A DNA stretch of 64,000 nt from Rikenellaceae bacterium (GTDB taxonomy: Bacteria > Bacteroidota > Bacteroidia > Bacteroidales > Rikenellaceae): positions 1 through 64,000 of the forward strand of contig JAGBFQ010000010.1 in the NCBI GenBank assembly GCA_017936385.1, written 5' to 3'. Under the pieces are notes generated by a model. That model searched no databases and was not told where the DNA came from. It saw only the letters and a list, made by a program, of their open reading frames with translations. Both the position numbers and the translations under genes were made by a program. This document shows, piece after piece, positions 52,160 through 61,026 of this stretch; the stretch's first letter is position 1; every line of letters starts with the position of its first letter.

Positions 52160-53089
52160 TTATTTACGGTATTTATTATCCTCTTCAAGTATTTTGAGAT
52201 AGCTCTCGTAGCGGCTCGGCATGATTTTCCACTCCTCGACTGCCTGCACTATGGCGCACTTGGGTTCGTGCGTGTGGGTGCAGTTGTAGAATCCGCACTC
52301 GGGAGCAAAACGCATAAAGTCGGGGAAGTAACGCGCCAGCTCATCAGACTCAATATCCAGCAGACCGAAACCCTTGATTCCCGGCGAGTCAATGATGTAA
52401 CCACCCTCCTCCAGAGGGTACATCTGCGAAAAGGTGGTGGTGTGCATACCCTTGTGGTGCGACGACGACACCTCGCCCGTGCGGGTATTGATACTCGGGT
52501 CGATGGCGTTGATTAGCGACGATTTGCCCACGCCCGAATTGCCGCTCAACAGCGTGGTTTTACCCACCAGCAGTTTGCGTAGGCGTTCGATACCTATGCC
52601 TTCGGTTGCCGACACCTCCAGAACCTTGTATCCAGCCACGGTGTAGGTCGCAACAAACTCCTCGAGAGCTTCGGGAGTTTGCCGAGCCAGGTCAACCTTG
52701 TTGAGTAGTATGGTGACGGGGATTCCGTAGGCCTCGCAGGTGACCAAGAAGCGGTCGACAAACTCGTATGCCGTGCGCGGAGCAAACAGCGACACCACAA
52801 GAGCCGCTTGGTCCAAATTGGCGGCAATGATGTGACTCTCCTTCGAGAGATTCGATGCTCGGCGTATGATGTAGTTGCGGCGCGGGGTTATATCCACGAT
52901 GATACACTCACCCGTGGCATCCACCTCGCACTCCACAACATCCCCCACCACTACGGGGTTGGTCGAGCGCACTCCTTTAAGACGCAGTTTGCCGCGGATT
53001 CGGCACTCACGTACCGTTCCGTCGTCGGTGCGAACCTCGTACCACGAGCCGGTACTGCGCACCACAAGTCCGTTGAAACGTTCGGTCAT
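52160..53089 (-). CDS. rsgA: Ribosome small-subunit-dependent GTPase A
   Basis: A 309-residue circularly permuted GTPase acting in late 30S assembly. An OB-fold domain (residues 1-70) is followed by the permuted G domain: TILLNKVDLA (G4), LLSGNSGVGKSSLINAI (G1) and YIIDSPGIKGFGL (G3). The C-terminal zinc site is ECGFYNCTHTHEPKC. Length is normal. It overlaps cvpA by 4 nt. Confidence 0.96.
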   Translation of the reverse strand: MTERFNGLVVRSTGSWYEVRTDDGTVRECRIRGKLRLKGVRSTNPVVVGDVVECEVDATGECIIVDITPRRNYIIRRASNLSKESHIIAANLDQAALVVSLFAPRTAYEFVDRFLVTCEAYGIPVTILLNKVDLARQTPEALEEFVATYTVAGYKVLEVSATEGIGIERLRKLLVGKTTLLSGNSGVGKSSLINAIDPSINTRTGEVSSSHHKGMHTTTFSQMYPLEEGGYIIDSPGIKGFGLLDIESDELARYFPDFMRFAPECGFYNCTHTHEPKCAIVQAVEEWKIMPSRYESYLKILEEDNKYRK

Positions 53090-53619
53090 AGGCTTTGTTC
53101 AAGTGGGGTTTCGGTGATAGGGTCGTGGTCGGCGTTATAAATTTGCTCTTTGGCAAAATCTATGTATGGGAACACCCATTCGGCGGTCTGTTGCAACGGA
53201 GCATAGAGAGCCGACTCTGCGGTGACTTTCTGGTCGAGTACACTTTGGGTTATGGGCAGCGTCGAGAGCCAATGCAGCGTGACACTTGCAATGAGCCACA
53301 CTTTGGCCATCGAAAAGAGTATGCCAAGAATGGTGTCAAAGGCTCCGAGTCCTGCGATGTTAAACAGTCCTCTGGTGAACTTTCCGACGAGAGCCAGAGC
53401 TATCACTATGGCAGCAAAAACCACCACAAAACCTCCGACCGTAGCCCACTGTTCGTTCATTCCGAGTGCCGTTCCGGTGCTTTCGCCCCATCGCCACGAC
53501 ACCCACACGCCACCTATAAGTGCAACAATTGCAAGGAGTTGCTGCACCAAGCCGTGGCTGAAACCACGCCAAATGGCCCAAATCAATGGCACGGCAATTA
53601 TAACGTCAAACCAATTCAT
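53086..53619 (-). CDS. CvpA family membrane protein
   Basis: A 177-residue inner-membrane protein with about four hydrophobic segments (FDVIIAVPLIWAIWRGFSHG near the start; FVVVFAAIVIALALVGK; AFDTILGILFSMAKVWLIAS), the layout of CvpA. Family members influence stress tolerance and, in Enterobacteria, colicin V production. It is the first gene of a six-gene operon. A TATATTTC (minus, 53643-53636) is a weak -7 candidate. Confidence 0.85.
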   Translation of the reverse strand: MNWFDVIIAVPLIWAIWRGFSHGLVQQLLAIVALIGGVWVSWRWGESTGTALGMNEQWATVGGFVVVFAAIVIALALVGKFTRGLFNIAGLGAFDTILGILFSMAKVWLIASVTLHWLSTLPITQSVLDQKVTAESALYAPLQQTAEWVFPYIDFAKEQIYNADHDPITETPLEQSL

Positions 53620-53725
53620 AGAGTCAAAAAATTTACGAAATATACGGATTTTCTCTAAAAAAACCTTAACTTTGAGCTAAGTTTTTTACTTTCCCGTCGG
53701 GAGCAGACCAACAATACAATTCAGA

Positions 53726-55789
53726 ATGGTACGAAAATTAATACAATATTTACTTTGTGTGTCGATGCTTTTGAGTGTTGTGCCGACCTTTGCACGCGAT
53801 GTCTATTCGCTCAACCGCGGCTGGACTTTCTCGACCCGACGCACATTCCACAGCGTAACCGTCAACCTGCCACACACCTGGAACAACGACGCCATGATGG
53901 GCAAATCCGACTACTATCGTGGCGAGGGTTACTATGACCGCCAACTCAACGTACCCGCCGAATGGAACGGACGACGACTCTTTGTGCGAATACTCGGAGC
54001 TAACACCGTAACAAATATGTTTGTCAACGGTCGACACGTGGGCGAACATCGTGGCGGCAACTCGGCTTTCACCTTCGAAATAACCGAATACGTCAAATTT
54101 GGGCAAGCCAACTCACTGCGCATCGTGGTCAACAACTCGCCACGAATGGATGTGCTGCCTACGGCAGGTCAGGCAAACTGCTACGGAGGATTGTATCGCG
54201 GTGTGGAACTATTTGTGACCGACTCGTTTATTATCTCGCCGCTGGTCGACGGCTCCGAGGGAGTATGGGTCGAGCAACGCAACGTGAGCGAACAGCGAGC
54301 CGAAGGCGTAGTGCGCGTAGCATTGGATGGCGTGGCAAGCATGCCCAAAGAGAGTAGTGTGTCGATGGTTATCTCGGATGCCGAAGGCAACCGCATAACC
54401 GACAAAGTGGTCAATATCGCCACCGGACGATTCGAAGTGGAGCTCCCCTATACGGTCGAAAATCCCACACTGTGGCATGGTATCGAGAATCCTTATCTCT
54501 ATCACGTGGATGTACGATTGATGGCTGGACAGCGCGTTGTGGATTCACTGAGTGTAACCACCGGTTTCCGCACCGTGGCCGTTGACCCTCAGAGAGGTTT
54601 TCTGCTCAATGGCAAAACCTATCCGTTGCGAGCTGCGGTGATGCACCGCGACCGCATGATGGCAGGCAATGCGTTGACTATGTTACAATTGGAAGAGGAT
54701 TTCGAGATGCTTCGAGCAATGGGAGCTAATGCCGTGAGGGTGGCAGGCGGTCAACACTCGGACTACTTCTACTCGCTGTGCGACAGCCACGGAATCGTGG
54801 TGTGGAGCGAAGCGCCTTTCGAGGGACAGGTTTATGCCACCGACTGTCAATATGTACGCACCGAAGAGTTTGCTCAAAACGGACGACGACAACTTACGGA
54901 GACCATACACCAACTCTATAACCACCCGTCGGTGGCTTTTTGGGGTATATTCTCGAAACTTAACTACCGTGGCGACGACCCGACAGAATATGTGCGCGAC
55001 CTCAACACTTTGGCCAAGACGCTGGACAGAACACGTATCACGGCAGCCGTGAGCAATCAGGATGGAAATCTGAACTTTGTGACCGACGCAGTGGTGTTCG
55101 AGCACTCGTTTGGCTGGCATTCGGGCATAATCGACGATATGAAACTCTGGTGTGACCAATTCCGTGAGCAATGGTCCTCGAAACTATGTGCGGGTGTAAG
55201 CTTTACGGCTGGAGGTTCCATCTACCATCAAGACGGCAAACTCGAACGCCCCAATCCCGAAAGTCAATGGCACCCCGAGGGGTGGCAGACACACTTCCAT
55301 GAGCAATACATGAACATTCTGGGCCAAGGAGAAGGTTTCTTCGGAATCTTTGTAGCCAATCTGTTTGACTACGGCGCGGCCGGACGAACCGACGGCGACA
55401 ACAACGGAACGGACGATTGCGGTGTGATTACCTACGACCGCAAGGACATGAAAGATGCATATTTCCTCTATAAGGCCCTGTGGAATACAACCGACCCGTT
55501 TGTGCATATCGTGGCACGACGTTACGACACCCGCACTGAACAGCGACAAACCATCAAAGTGTACTCCAATCAAGCTGAAGTAGACTTGGTATTAAATGAT
55601 TTTCCGATAAGTTCCAAAACCGGCAATAGCGGAATCTTCGTATGGCCAGACTTGGAACTTCAACCCGGCATTAATCGCATTGAGGTGCGTTCGGGCTGGG
55701 CAACAGACAAAGTGTCTATTTTTATCGAGGGAGAGAGTTGCGGAGCAGCTGCACAGCGTATGGGCCTTCGCAGTAGAACAAATCTATAA
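53726..55789 (+). CDS. GH2-type glycosidase with missing catalytic glutamates
   Basis: A 687-residue exported protein (signal peptide cut near residue 23). It has the GH2 order: sugar-binding domain (about 25-170), Ig-like domain (170-285), TIM barrel (290-590) and a C-terminal β-domain. It resembles β-galactosidases (VAGGQHSDYFYSLCDSHGIVVWSEAPF; NHPSVAFWGIF; AGGSIYHQ; HFHEQYMNIL). The acid/base position, normally Asn-Glu in WGLxNE, is Ser410-Lys411, and the nucleophile Glu of the SEYGAG-type motif is missing (VSFTAGG, 491-497). It is probably catalytically dead or altered. A TAACTTTG -7 box lies at 53667-53674. Its 3' end overlaps the convergent WbqC gene by 68 bp. Confidence 0.83.
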   Translation: MVRKLIQYLLCVSMLLSVVPTFARDVYSLNRGWTFSTRRTFHSVTVNLPHTWNNDAMMGKSDYYRGEGYYDRQLNVPAEWNGRRLFVRILGANTVTNMFVNGRHVGEHRGGNSAFTFEITEYVKFGQANSLRIVVNNSPRMDVLPTAGQANCYGGLYRGVELFVTDSFIISPLVDGSEGVWVEQRNVSEQRAEGVVRVALDGVASMPKESSVSMVISDAEGNRITDKVVNIATGRFEVELPYTVENPTLWHGIENPYLYHVDVRLMAGQRVVDSLSVTTGFRTVAVDPQRGFLLNGKTYPLRAAVMHRDRMMAGNALTMLQLEEDFEMLRAMGANAVRVAGGQHSDYFYSLCDSHGIVVWSEAPFEGQVYATDCQYVRTEEFAQNGRRQLTETIHQLYNHPSVAFWGIFSKLNYRGDDPTEYVRDLNTLAKTLDRTRITAAVSNQDGNLNFVTDAVVFEHSFGWHSGIIDDMKLWCDQFREQWSSKLCAGVSFTAGGSIYHQDGKLERPNPESQWHPEGWQTHFHEQYMNILGQGEGFFGIFVANLFDYGAAGRTDGDNNGTDDCGVITYDRKDMKDAYFLYKALWNTTDPFVHIVARRYDTRTEQRQTIKVYSNQAEVDLVLNDFPISSKTGNSGIFVWPDLELQPGINRIEVRSGWATDKVSIFIEGESCGAAAQRMGLRSRTNL

Positions 55790-56336
55790 CAGACAGACCG
55801 GGCTGAAAATCCATGCGGTCCTCGAACACTTGGGTGTAGGCGGGACACTCTGCGGCATTACACGACGCTGCAAGGAACTCCTTTTTACCCCTAAGGTCGA
55901 GGTCGTCGGGAGTGGCCTCAACATAACTTTCCGACACACGCAACTCCATTTTCACGTTCATCAGACGCAGCAACGTACGGGTCAGCTCCAAGTTGTATTC
56001 GGCCAACCACTCCCAGCGGCGGGTGTAGAAGGGTTCGAAAGCCTCGACGTAGTAGTCGTAGTAGGGTGACTTCTTGTAGGAGGAAAGCAGTGCATAGAGG
56101 TGTTGGTGTTGCCAACGTTTGGAGTAGTCGATGCGCACGTCACGGGTGGCAATTCGCTCGCCACGACCACACACATTGACCGACAGGGTGGCCACACCGT
56201 TTGGAGTCTGAATCTCACAACGATTACGAGCACTCTGTTTAATCCAATTTTCGCCAATGTCGATAATGCACTCCTCGTTCAGCAGGTGCGACCACCAAGC
56301 GGTGTTACCCAAATATGTTACGGGAAGGATTGTCAT
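55722..56336 (-). CDS. WbqC family protein
   Basis: A 204-residue protein matching WbqC: it begins with VTYLGNTAWWSHLLNEECII, has the NRCEIQTPNGVATLSVNV block, SPYYDYYVEAFEPFY and FLAASCNAAECPAYTQVFEDR, with the common FQPGLSVIDLFYCEGP end. The family is tied to O-antigen or sugar modification, but the reaction is not established. Its start overlaps the ispG stop by 4 nt, and its end overlaps the GH2-like gene by 68 bp. Confidence 0.85.
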   Translation of the reverse strand: MTILPVTYLGNTAWWSHLLNEECIIDIGENWIKQSARNRCEIQTPNGVATLSVNVCGRGERIATRDVRIDYSKRWQHQHLYALLSSYKKSPYYDYYVEAFEPFYTRRWEWLAEYNLELTRTLLRLMNVKMELRVSESYVEATPDDLDLRGKKEFLAASCNAAECPAYTQVFEDRMDFQPGLSVIDLFYCEGPYAVQLLRNSLPR

Positions 56337-57898
56337 TTGGCACGGTCGGAGTTAATGAGTTCGAGCAGTGCTTCGATGGCCTCGGTGTCGGGAATATTGC
56401 GACGCACAACCTCACGTCCGCGATAGAGCGTGATACGTCCGGGACCCGAGCCTACATAACCATAGTCGGCATCGGCCATCTCGCCGGGACCGTTTACGAT
56501 GCAACCCATAACGCCGATTTTGACACCCGTCAGGTGAGCCGTTGCGGCCTTGATGCGTGCCAACGTTCCACGCAGGTCATAGAGCGTGCGGCCACATCCC
56601 GGGCAGGCAATGTATTCGGTGCGACTCATTCGTGCGCGTGCCGCTTGAAGTATGCGTAGGGCTATGTCGTCCACCATCTCGGCAGTTACGTTCGGCGCAT
56701 CAATCCAAAGACCGTCGGCAAGTCCGTCGATAAACAGACCGCCGAAATCCAATGCCGCATGCAGAGCCAACTCTTCGGTATCACTTTCATCATAGTGGCG
56801 GCGTACCACAACGGGGCGCGTGTCACCCTCGGCCATAAGGTTGAGGATTTGGGCGCGCAACTCGGCGGGAGCGTTGGTCGTGGTGGCTTCGACCACTACA
56901 ACGTCGCTACCCAACAGTGCACGTTCGTCTGCCGAAAGCTCGCCATAAATCACGGGGACATTATCTCCACCTATGCGTCCCGCGGCCGTTGTTGGGCGAC
57001 GTTTGTATTCGTACGGTGAGTACAGCTCGGGGCGTTTGACCTCGGGCAGAGGAGCGTGGTCGGCGCGTCCATTGAAATACTCAACAATGCGCAGTGCCAC
57101 AGGGATTTCGTTTTCGGGCGGCTCGGTGAGTGACACACGGATGGTATCCCCAATGCCGTCGGCCATAAGTGCACCGATACCCACGGCCGATTTGATACGA
57201 CCCTCGATGTCATTTCCCGCCTCGGTAACTCCCAAGTGGATGGGATAGTTCATACCCTCGGCTCTCATGGCGGCTACCAGCGAACGGTAGGCGTGCACCA
57301 TAACGCGGGTGTTGCTCGACTTCATCGACACCACCACTTGGTCAAACTTCTCGTCGCGGCAGATATTCAGAAACTCCATTGCCGAGGCAACCATACCCTC
57401 CACCGTGTCGCCATAGCGGTCGACCATGCGGCTCGACAACGAACCGTGATTGACACCGACACGAATTGCCACGCCACGCTGGCGGCATTGGTTAATCAAC
57501 GCGCGGAAAGTTGTACCCTCGGGGTCGTTGTAGTTGCCGGGGTTGACTCTCACCTTGTCTACATATTGTGCGGCGACGGCTGCAACCTCGGCCACAAAAT
57601 GTATGTCGGCCACAAGTGCAGTGTCGGGGTAAAGTTCGGCAGTGCGTTCGGCGATATTTTTGAGGTTTTCGGCCTCGCGTCGACCGGGAGCTGTAAGGCG
57701 CACGATGCGTCCTCCTGCGGTACGAATTCGTCTGATTTCGGCCACTGCGGCCTCTGTGTCGAGTGTATTAACGGCGGTCATCGACTGCACCTCGACGGGA
57801 GCCGCATCGCCTATGGTTACGTCGCCTATGCGCACGCTGCAAGTTGTGCGGCGTGTGTAGCGGTTGAGTGAGTTACAAAAAAGCGTTGTATCTGCCAT
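56333..57898 (-). CDS. ispG: 4-hydroxy-3-methylbut-2-enyl-diphosphate synthase
   Basis: A 521-residue Fe-S enzyme of the MEP pathway. The TIM-barrel part covers about residues 15-265 (VEVQSMTAVNTLDTEA, VDKVRVNPGNYND, HLGVTEAGNDIEGRIKSAVGIG). An inserted domain of about 130 residues follows, as in Bacteroidetes and plants, then the 4Fe-4S domain with CPGCGRTLYDL (near 430) and MGCIVNGPGEMADADYGYVG (near 463). It is shorter than the ~600-residue form of other Bacteroidetes. A TACCTTTG (minus, 57928-57921) is the likely -7 box. Confidence 0.94.
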   Translation of the reverse strand: MADTTLFCNSLNRYTRRTTCSVRIGDVTIGDAAPVEVQSMTAVNTLDTEAAVAEIRRIRTAGGRIVRLTAPGRREAENLKNIAERTAELYPDTALVADIHFVAEVAAVAAQYVDKVRVNPGNYNDPEGTTFRALINQCRQRGVAIRVGVNHGSLSSRMVDRYGDTVEGMVASAMEFLNICRDEKFDQVVVSMKSSNTRVMVHAYRSLVAAMRAEGMNYPIHLGVTEAGNDIEGRIKSAVGIGALMADGIGDTIRVSLTEPPENEIPVALRIVEYFNGRADHAPLPEVKRPELYSPYEYKRRPTTAAGRIGGDNVPVIYGELSADERALLGSDVVVVEATTTNAPAELRAQILNLMAEGDTRPVVVRRHYDESDTEELALHAALDFGGLFIDGLADGLWIDAPNVTAEMVDDIALRILQAARARMSRTEYIACPGCGRTLYDLRGTLARIKAATAHLTGVKIGVMGCIVNGPGEMADADYGYVGSGPGRITLYRGREVVRRNIPDTEAIEALLELINSDRAK

Positions 57899-58016
57899 GA
57901 CCTATCTTTGATGTTTCCCACAAAGGTACTCAAAAAATACAATTTTGCACACTCCCCGTGCGTTTTTGTAGTGGTATTTTGCCCGAGTCCCGAAAAAAAT
58001 CCGTACTTTTGGCACT

Positions 58017-60128
58017 ATGAATAGTTGGTTCGACAGCGATATTAAGTTTCTCAAAGGGGTTGGCGAGCAGCGCGCGACGTTGCTCACCAGCGAACTCGGC
58101 ATACGCACGCTGGGCGACCTGTTATACTACTTCCCGTTCCGATACATCGACCGCACACGAATCCACACGGTGGGTGAACTGACCTCCTTGCAAAGCAGCA
58201 CATACGTCCAACTGAAGGTGCGTGTGCTCAATTTTCAGAAGATTGGTCAAGGGGCAAAGGCGCGACTTTCGGCCCTTGCGTCGGATGGCACGGGGCGAGT
58301 TGAACTGCTCTGGTTTAAGGGCATAAAGTGGATGGAGAAACGCTTGGAAGTGGGACGCGAATATATCGTGTTTGGCAAGCCGAGTTTCTTCCGAGGCGAG
58401 GTGAATATGGTACATCCCGAGTTGGACAATGTAGGTGCATCGGTTGCACCTGCGATAGGTATGCAGGGTGTGTATGGCACAACCGAGAAATTATCAAGTT
58501 CGCAACTCGGCTCCAAAGGAATTTACAAACTCATCTCGACGCTGTGGCGCTCGGCCGAGGAGCACATAACCGAAAGCCTGCCACGGAGCATCATAGACGC
58601 CAACGGACTCATGCCCCTCAGAGAAGCCCTGCGCAACATCCATTTTCCGCAATCCCCGGCGCATCTGGCACGTGCGGAGTACCGCCTGAAATTTGACGAA
58701 CTTTTTGGGATACAACTCGATATAGTGTCACGTGGTGCGCAACGAATGGCACGTGCCGATGGCTTTGCCATGCCCCGTGTGGGGGAGTTTTTCAACCGTT
58801 TTTACCGCGAGAAGTTGCCATTTGAATTGACCGGAGCTCAGAAACGCGTAATAAAGGAGATTCGCGGCGACATGATTGGCGGCCGACAGATGAATCGACT
58901 GCTGCAAGGCGACGTGGGAAGCGGCAAAACGATGGTGGCACTGACGGCCATGTTGATTGCCGCCGACAACGGTTATCAATCGTGCATGATGGCCCCGACC
59001 GAGATTCTCGCCCGCCAACACCACGCAACCCTGTGTCGAATGACCGAAGGATTGGGTATTGAGATAGGTGTGTTGACGGGAGCCTCCAAAGCGGCCGAAC
59101 GACGCAATACTCTGGAAGGACTTGCCGAGGGGCGAATCCGAATCCTTGTGGGTACTCACGCGCTGTTGGAAGATAGGGTGCAGTTCGAAAACCTCGGATT
59201 GGTGGTTATTGACGAGCAGCACCGTTTCGGTGTGGAGCAGCGCAGTCGCATGTGGACCAAAAACACACGTCCGCCACACATTCTGGTGATGAGTGCGACG
59301 CCCATTCCGCGAACCCTCGCCATGACACTCTATGGTGATTTGGAGGTGTCGGTGATTGACGAGTTGCCGCCCGGTCGAAAGCCGATTAAGACGGTTCACA
59401 TGAGCGAATCACACCGTTTGGCGCTGTTTGGTTTTATGCACCGCGAGATTGCCAAAGGTCGACAGGTCTATGTGGTCTATCCGCTTATCCGCGAGTCCGA
59501 AACCATGGATTATCGCAACCTATACGAAGGCTATGAGGCTGTAACGGGCGAATTCCCTCCTCCGAAGTATTGCACGGCTGTGGTGCATGGCAAGATGTCG
59601 AACGACGAGAAGGAGGCAAGCATGGCGTTGTTCAAAAATGGCACGGCACAAATTCTTGTGGCTACGTCGGTTATCGAGGTGGGTGTGGATGTTCCGAACG
59701 CCTCGGTGATGGTTATCGAGAGCGCCGAACGTTTCGGACTTTCGCAGTTACACCAGCTACGCGGACGCGTGGGTCGTGGCGGCGAGCAGTCGTATTGCGT
59801 ATTGATGAGTGGCGACAAACTTTCGGCCGACGCTCGCAAACGCCTTGGCGCAATGGTCGAAACGTGCGACGGTTTTGAGTTGGCCGAGTTGGATATGAAA
59901 CTGCGCGGCTCGGGCGACATCTCGGGTACGCAACAGAGCGGCATGGCCTTTGAACTCAAAATTGCCGACATCTCGCGCGACAGCCAAATCATCGAACACA
60001 CACGTCGCATTGCCACCGAGATTTTGGCACGTGACCCTGATTTAAGCACCCCCGAAAATCGTCTATTGGCAGCTCTTGCCAAACGTTATGCGCCACAACG
60101 AGGAGGGGACTTTAGTATGATTTCTTAA
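58017..60128 (+). CDS. recG: ATP-dependent DNA helicase RecG
   Basis: A 703-residue helicase that remodels branched DNA in repair and replication restart. The N-terminal wedge/OB domain runs to about residue 250. Helicase motifs are Walker A LLQGDVGSGKTMVAL near residue 297, VIDEQHRFGVEQR, MSATPIPRTLAM, VATSVIEVGVDVPNASVM and QLRGRVGRGGEQSYC. Length is normal. A TACTTTTG box at 58004-58011 lies only 5 nt before the ATG, so the transcript would be nearly leaderless. A DUF3108 gene follows 12 nt later. Confidence 0.96.
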   Translation: MNSWFDSDIKFLKGVGEQRATLLTSELGIRTLGDLLYYFPFRYIDRTRIHTVGELTSLQSSTYVQLKVRVLNFQKIGQGAKARLSALASDGTGRVELLWFKGIKWMEKRLEVGREYIVFGKPSFFRGEVNMVHPELDNVGASVAPAIGMQGVYGTTEKLSSSQLGSKGIYKLISTLWRSAEEHITESLPRSIIDANGLMPLREALRNIHFPQSPAHLARAEYRLKFDELFGIQLDIVSRGAQRMARADGFAMPRVGEFFNRFYREKLPFELTGAQKRVIKEIRGDMIGGRQMNRLLQGDVGSGKTMVALTAMLIAADNGYQSCMMAPTEILARQHHATLCRMTEGLGIEIGVLTGASKAAERRNTLEGLAEGRIRILVGTHALLEDRVQFENLGLVVIDEQHRFGVEQRSRMWTKNTRPPHILVMSATPIPRTLAMTLYGDLEVSVIDELPPGRKPIKTVHMSESHRLALFGFMHREIAKGRQVYVVYPLIRESETMDYRNLYEGYEAVTGEFPPPKYCTAVVHGKMSNDEKEASMALFKNGTAQILVATSVIEVGVDVPNASVMVIESAERFGLSQLHQLRGRVGRGGEQSYCVLMSGDKLSADARKRLGAMVETCDGFELAELDMKLRGSGDISGTQQSGMAFELKIADISRDSQIIEHTRRIATEILARDPDLSTPENRLLAALAKRYAPQRGGDFSMIS

Positions 60129-60140
60129 AACGACCAAAAC

Positions 60141-60953
60141 ATGTCCAAGACACTGAAAATATGCGCATTGACAATTGCCTTGATGACAACCTTGAGTATT
60201 GAGGCAGCGGCTCCATGGAAGGATGGCGAAAAGCTGACATACGCCGTGTGCTATCGAGCCAAAATGGTACCCAAGACCCCCGTGGGACGCGCAACGCTTA
60301 ACTGCAAGGTGACCAATCACAAAGGTGCGCCACACTACAAGATTGTAGCTAATGGTCGCACATTGCCGTTCTTTCGTTGGTTCTTCGACTTGAACGACAC
60401 CTACACCGCGCATATCGACACGGCGAGGTTGCGTCCTTCGAAATTGCAGGTCGAACTGCGCGAGGAGAGCTACCGTTTCGACGCAACATACAACTACAAT
60501 TGGGCGGAGAGTCGCGTGCAAACCATATATAAGAGGGGTTCGTGGAAGCAGGCTCGCACCAAGACGATGCAGTTGGGCGAGGGACACTACGACCCCGTGG
60601 CGCTGTTCTACAACCTCCGAATGATTGACCCCACGACCTATCAGAAGGACACTCCCGTCGACCTACACATGGTGCTGGAGGACACGGTGCGCGTGATAAC
60701 CTACTCCTACATGGGACGCGACACCATCAAACTCAAGGGCATAGGTCGCGTACCATCCTACAAATTCACCTGCTCGATAGCCACCTCGAATGGCGAAACT
60801 TTTAAGGATGGAACCCACTTTTTCGTGTGGCTAAGTGCCGACGACAACCGAATCCCACTGTGGATTGAATCACCAATCCGCGTAGGTTCTGTATTGGCAT
60901 ATCTCTCGGAGTACGACAATCTGAAAACAACGCTCGAAACTATACCCAAATAA
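60141..60953 (+). CDS. DUF3108 family exported protein
   Basis: A 270-residue protein with a signal peptide (residues 1 to about 24, ending EAAA). The DUF3108 pattern is visible: WKDGEKLTYAVCYRAKMVPKTPVG, VANGRTLPFFRWFFDLNDTY, a β-rich core and the end IPLWIESPIRVGSVLAYLSEY. The family is periplasmic/envelope-located and uncharacterised. It is cotranscribed with recG. Confidence 0.85.
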   Translation: MSKTLKICALTIALMTTLSIEAAAPWKDGEKLTYAVCYRAKMVPKTPVGRATLNCKVTNHKGAPHYKIVANGRTLPFFRWFFDLNDTYTAHIDTARLRPSKLQVELREESYRFDATYNYNWAESRVQTIYKRGSWKQARTKTMQLGEGHYDPVALFYNLRMIDPTTYQKDTPVDLHMVLEDTVRVITYSYMGRDTIKLKGIGRVPSYKFTCSIATSNGETFKDGTHFFVWLSADDNRIPLWIESPIRVGSVLAYLSEYDNLKTTLETIPK

Positions 60954-60976
60954 GGTGGAATTTCAAGAAAAATTCG

Positions 60977-60984
60977 TATATTTG
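60977..60984 (+). promoter_or_regulatory. -7 box of the TPR protein gene
   Basis: TATATTTG in the 73-nt gap between the DUF3108 and TPR genes, about 43 nt before the ATG. No matching -33 TTTG at the expected distance. Confidence 0.5.
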
Positions 60985-61026
60985 CGTTTTGTACGCGCAC
61001 GCGCGCAGACGCAAACAATTACGAAT

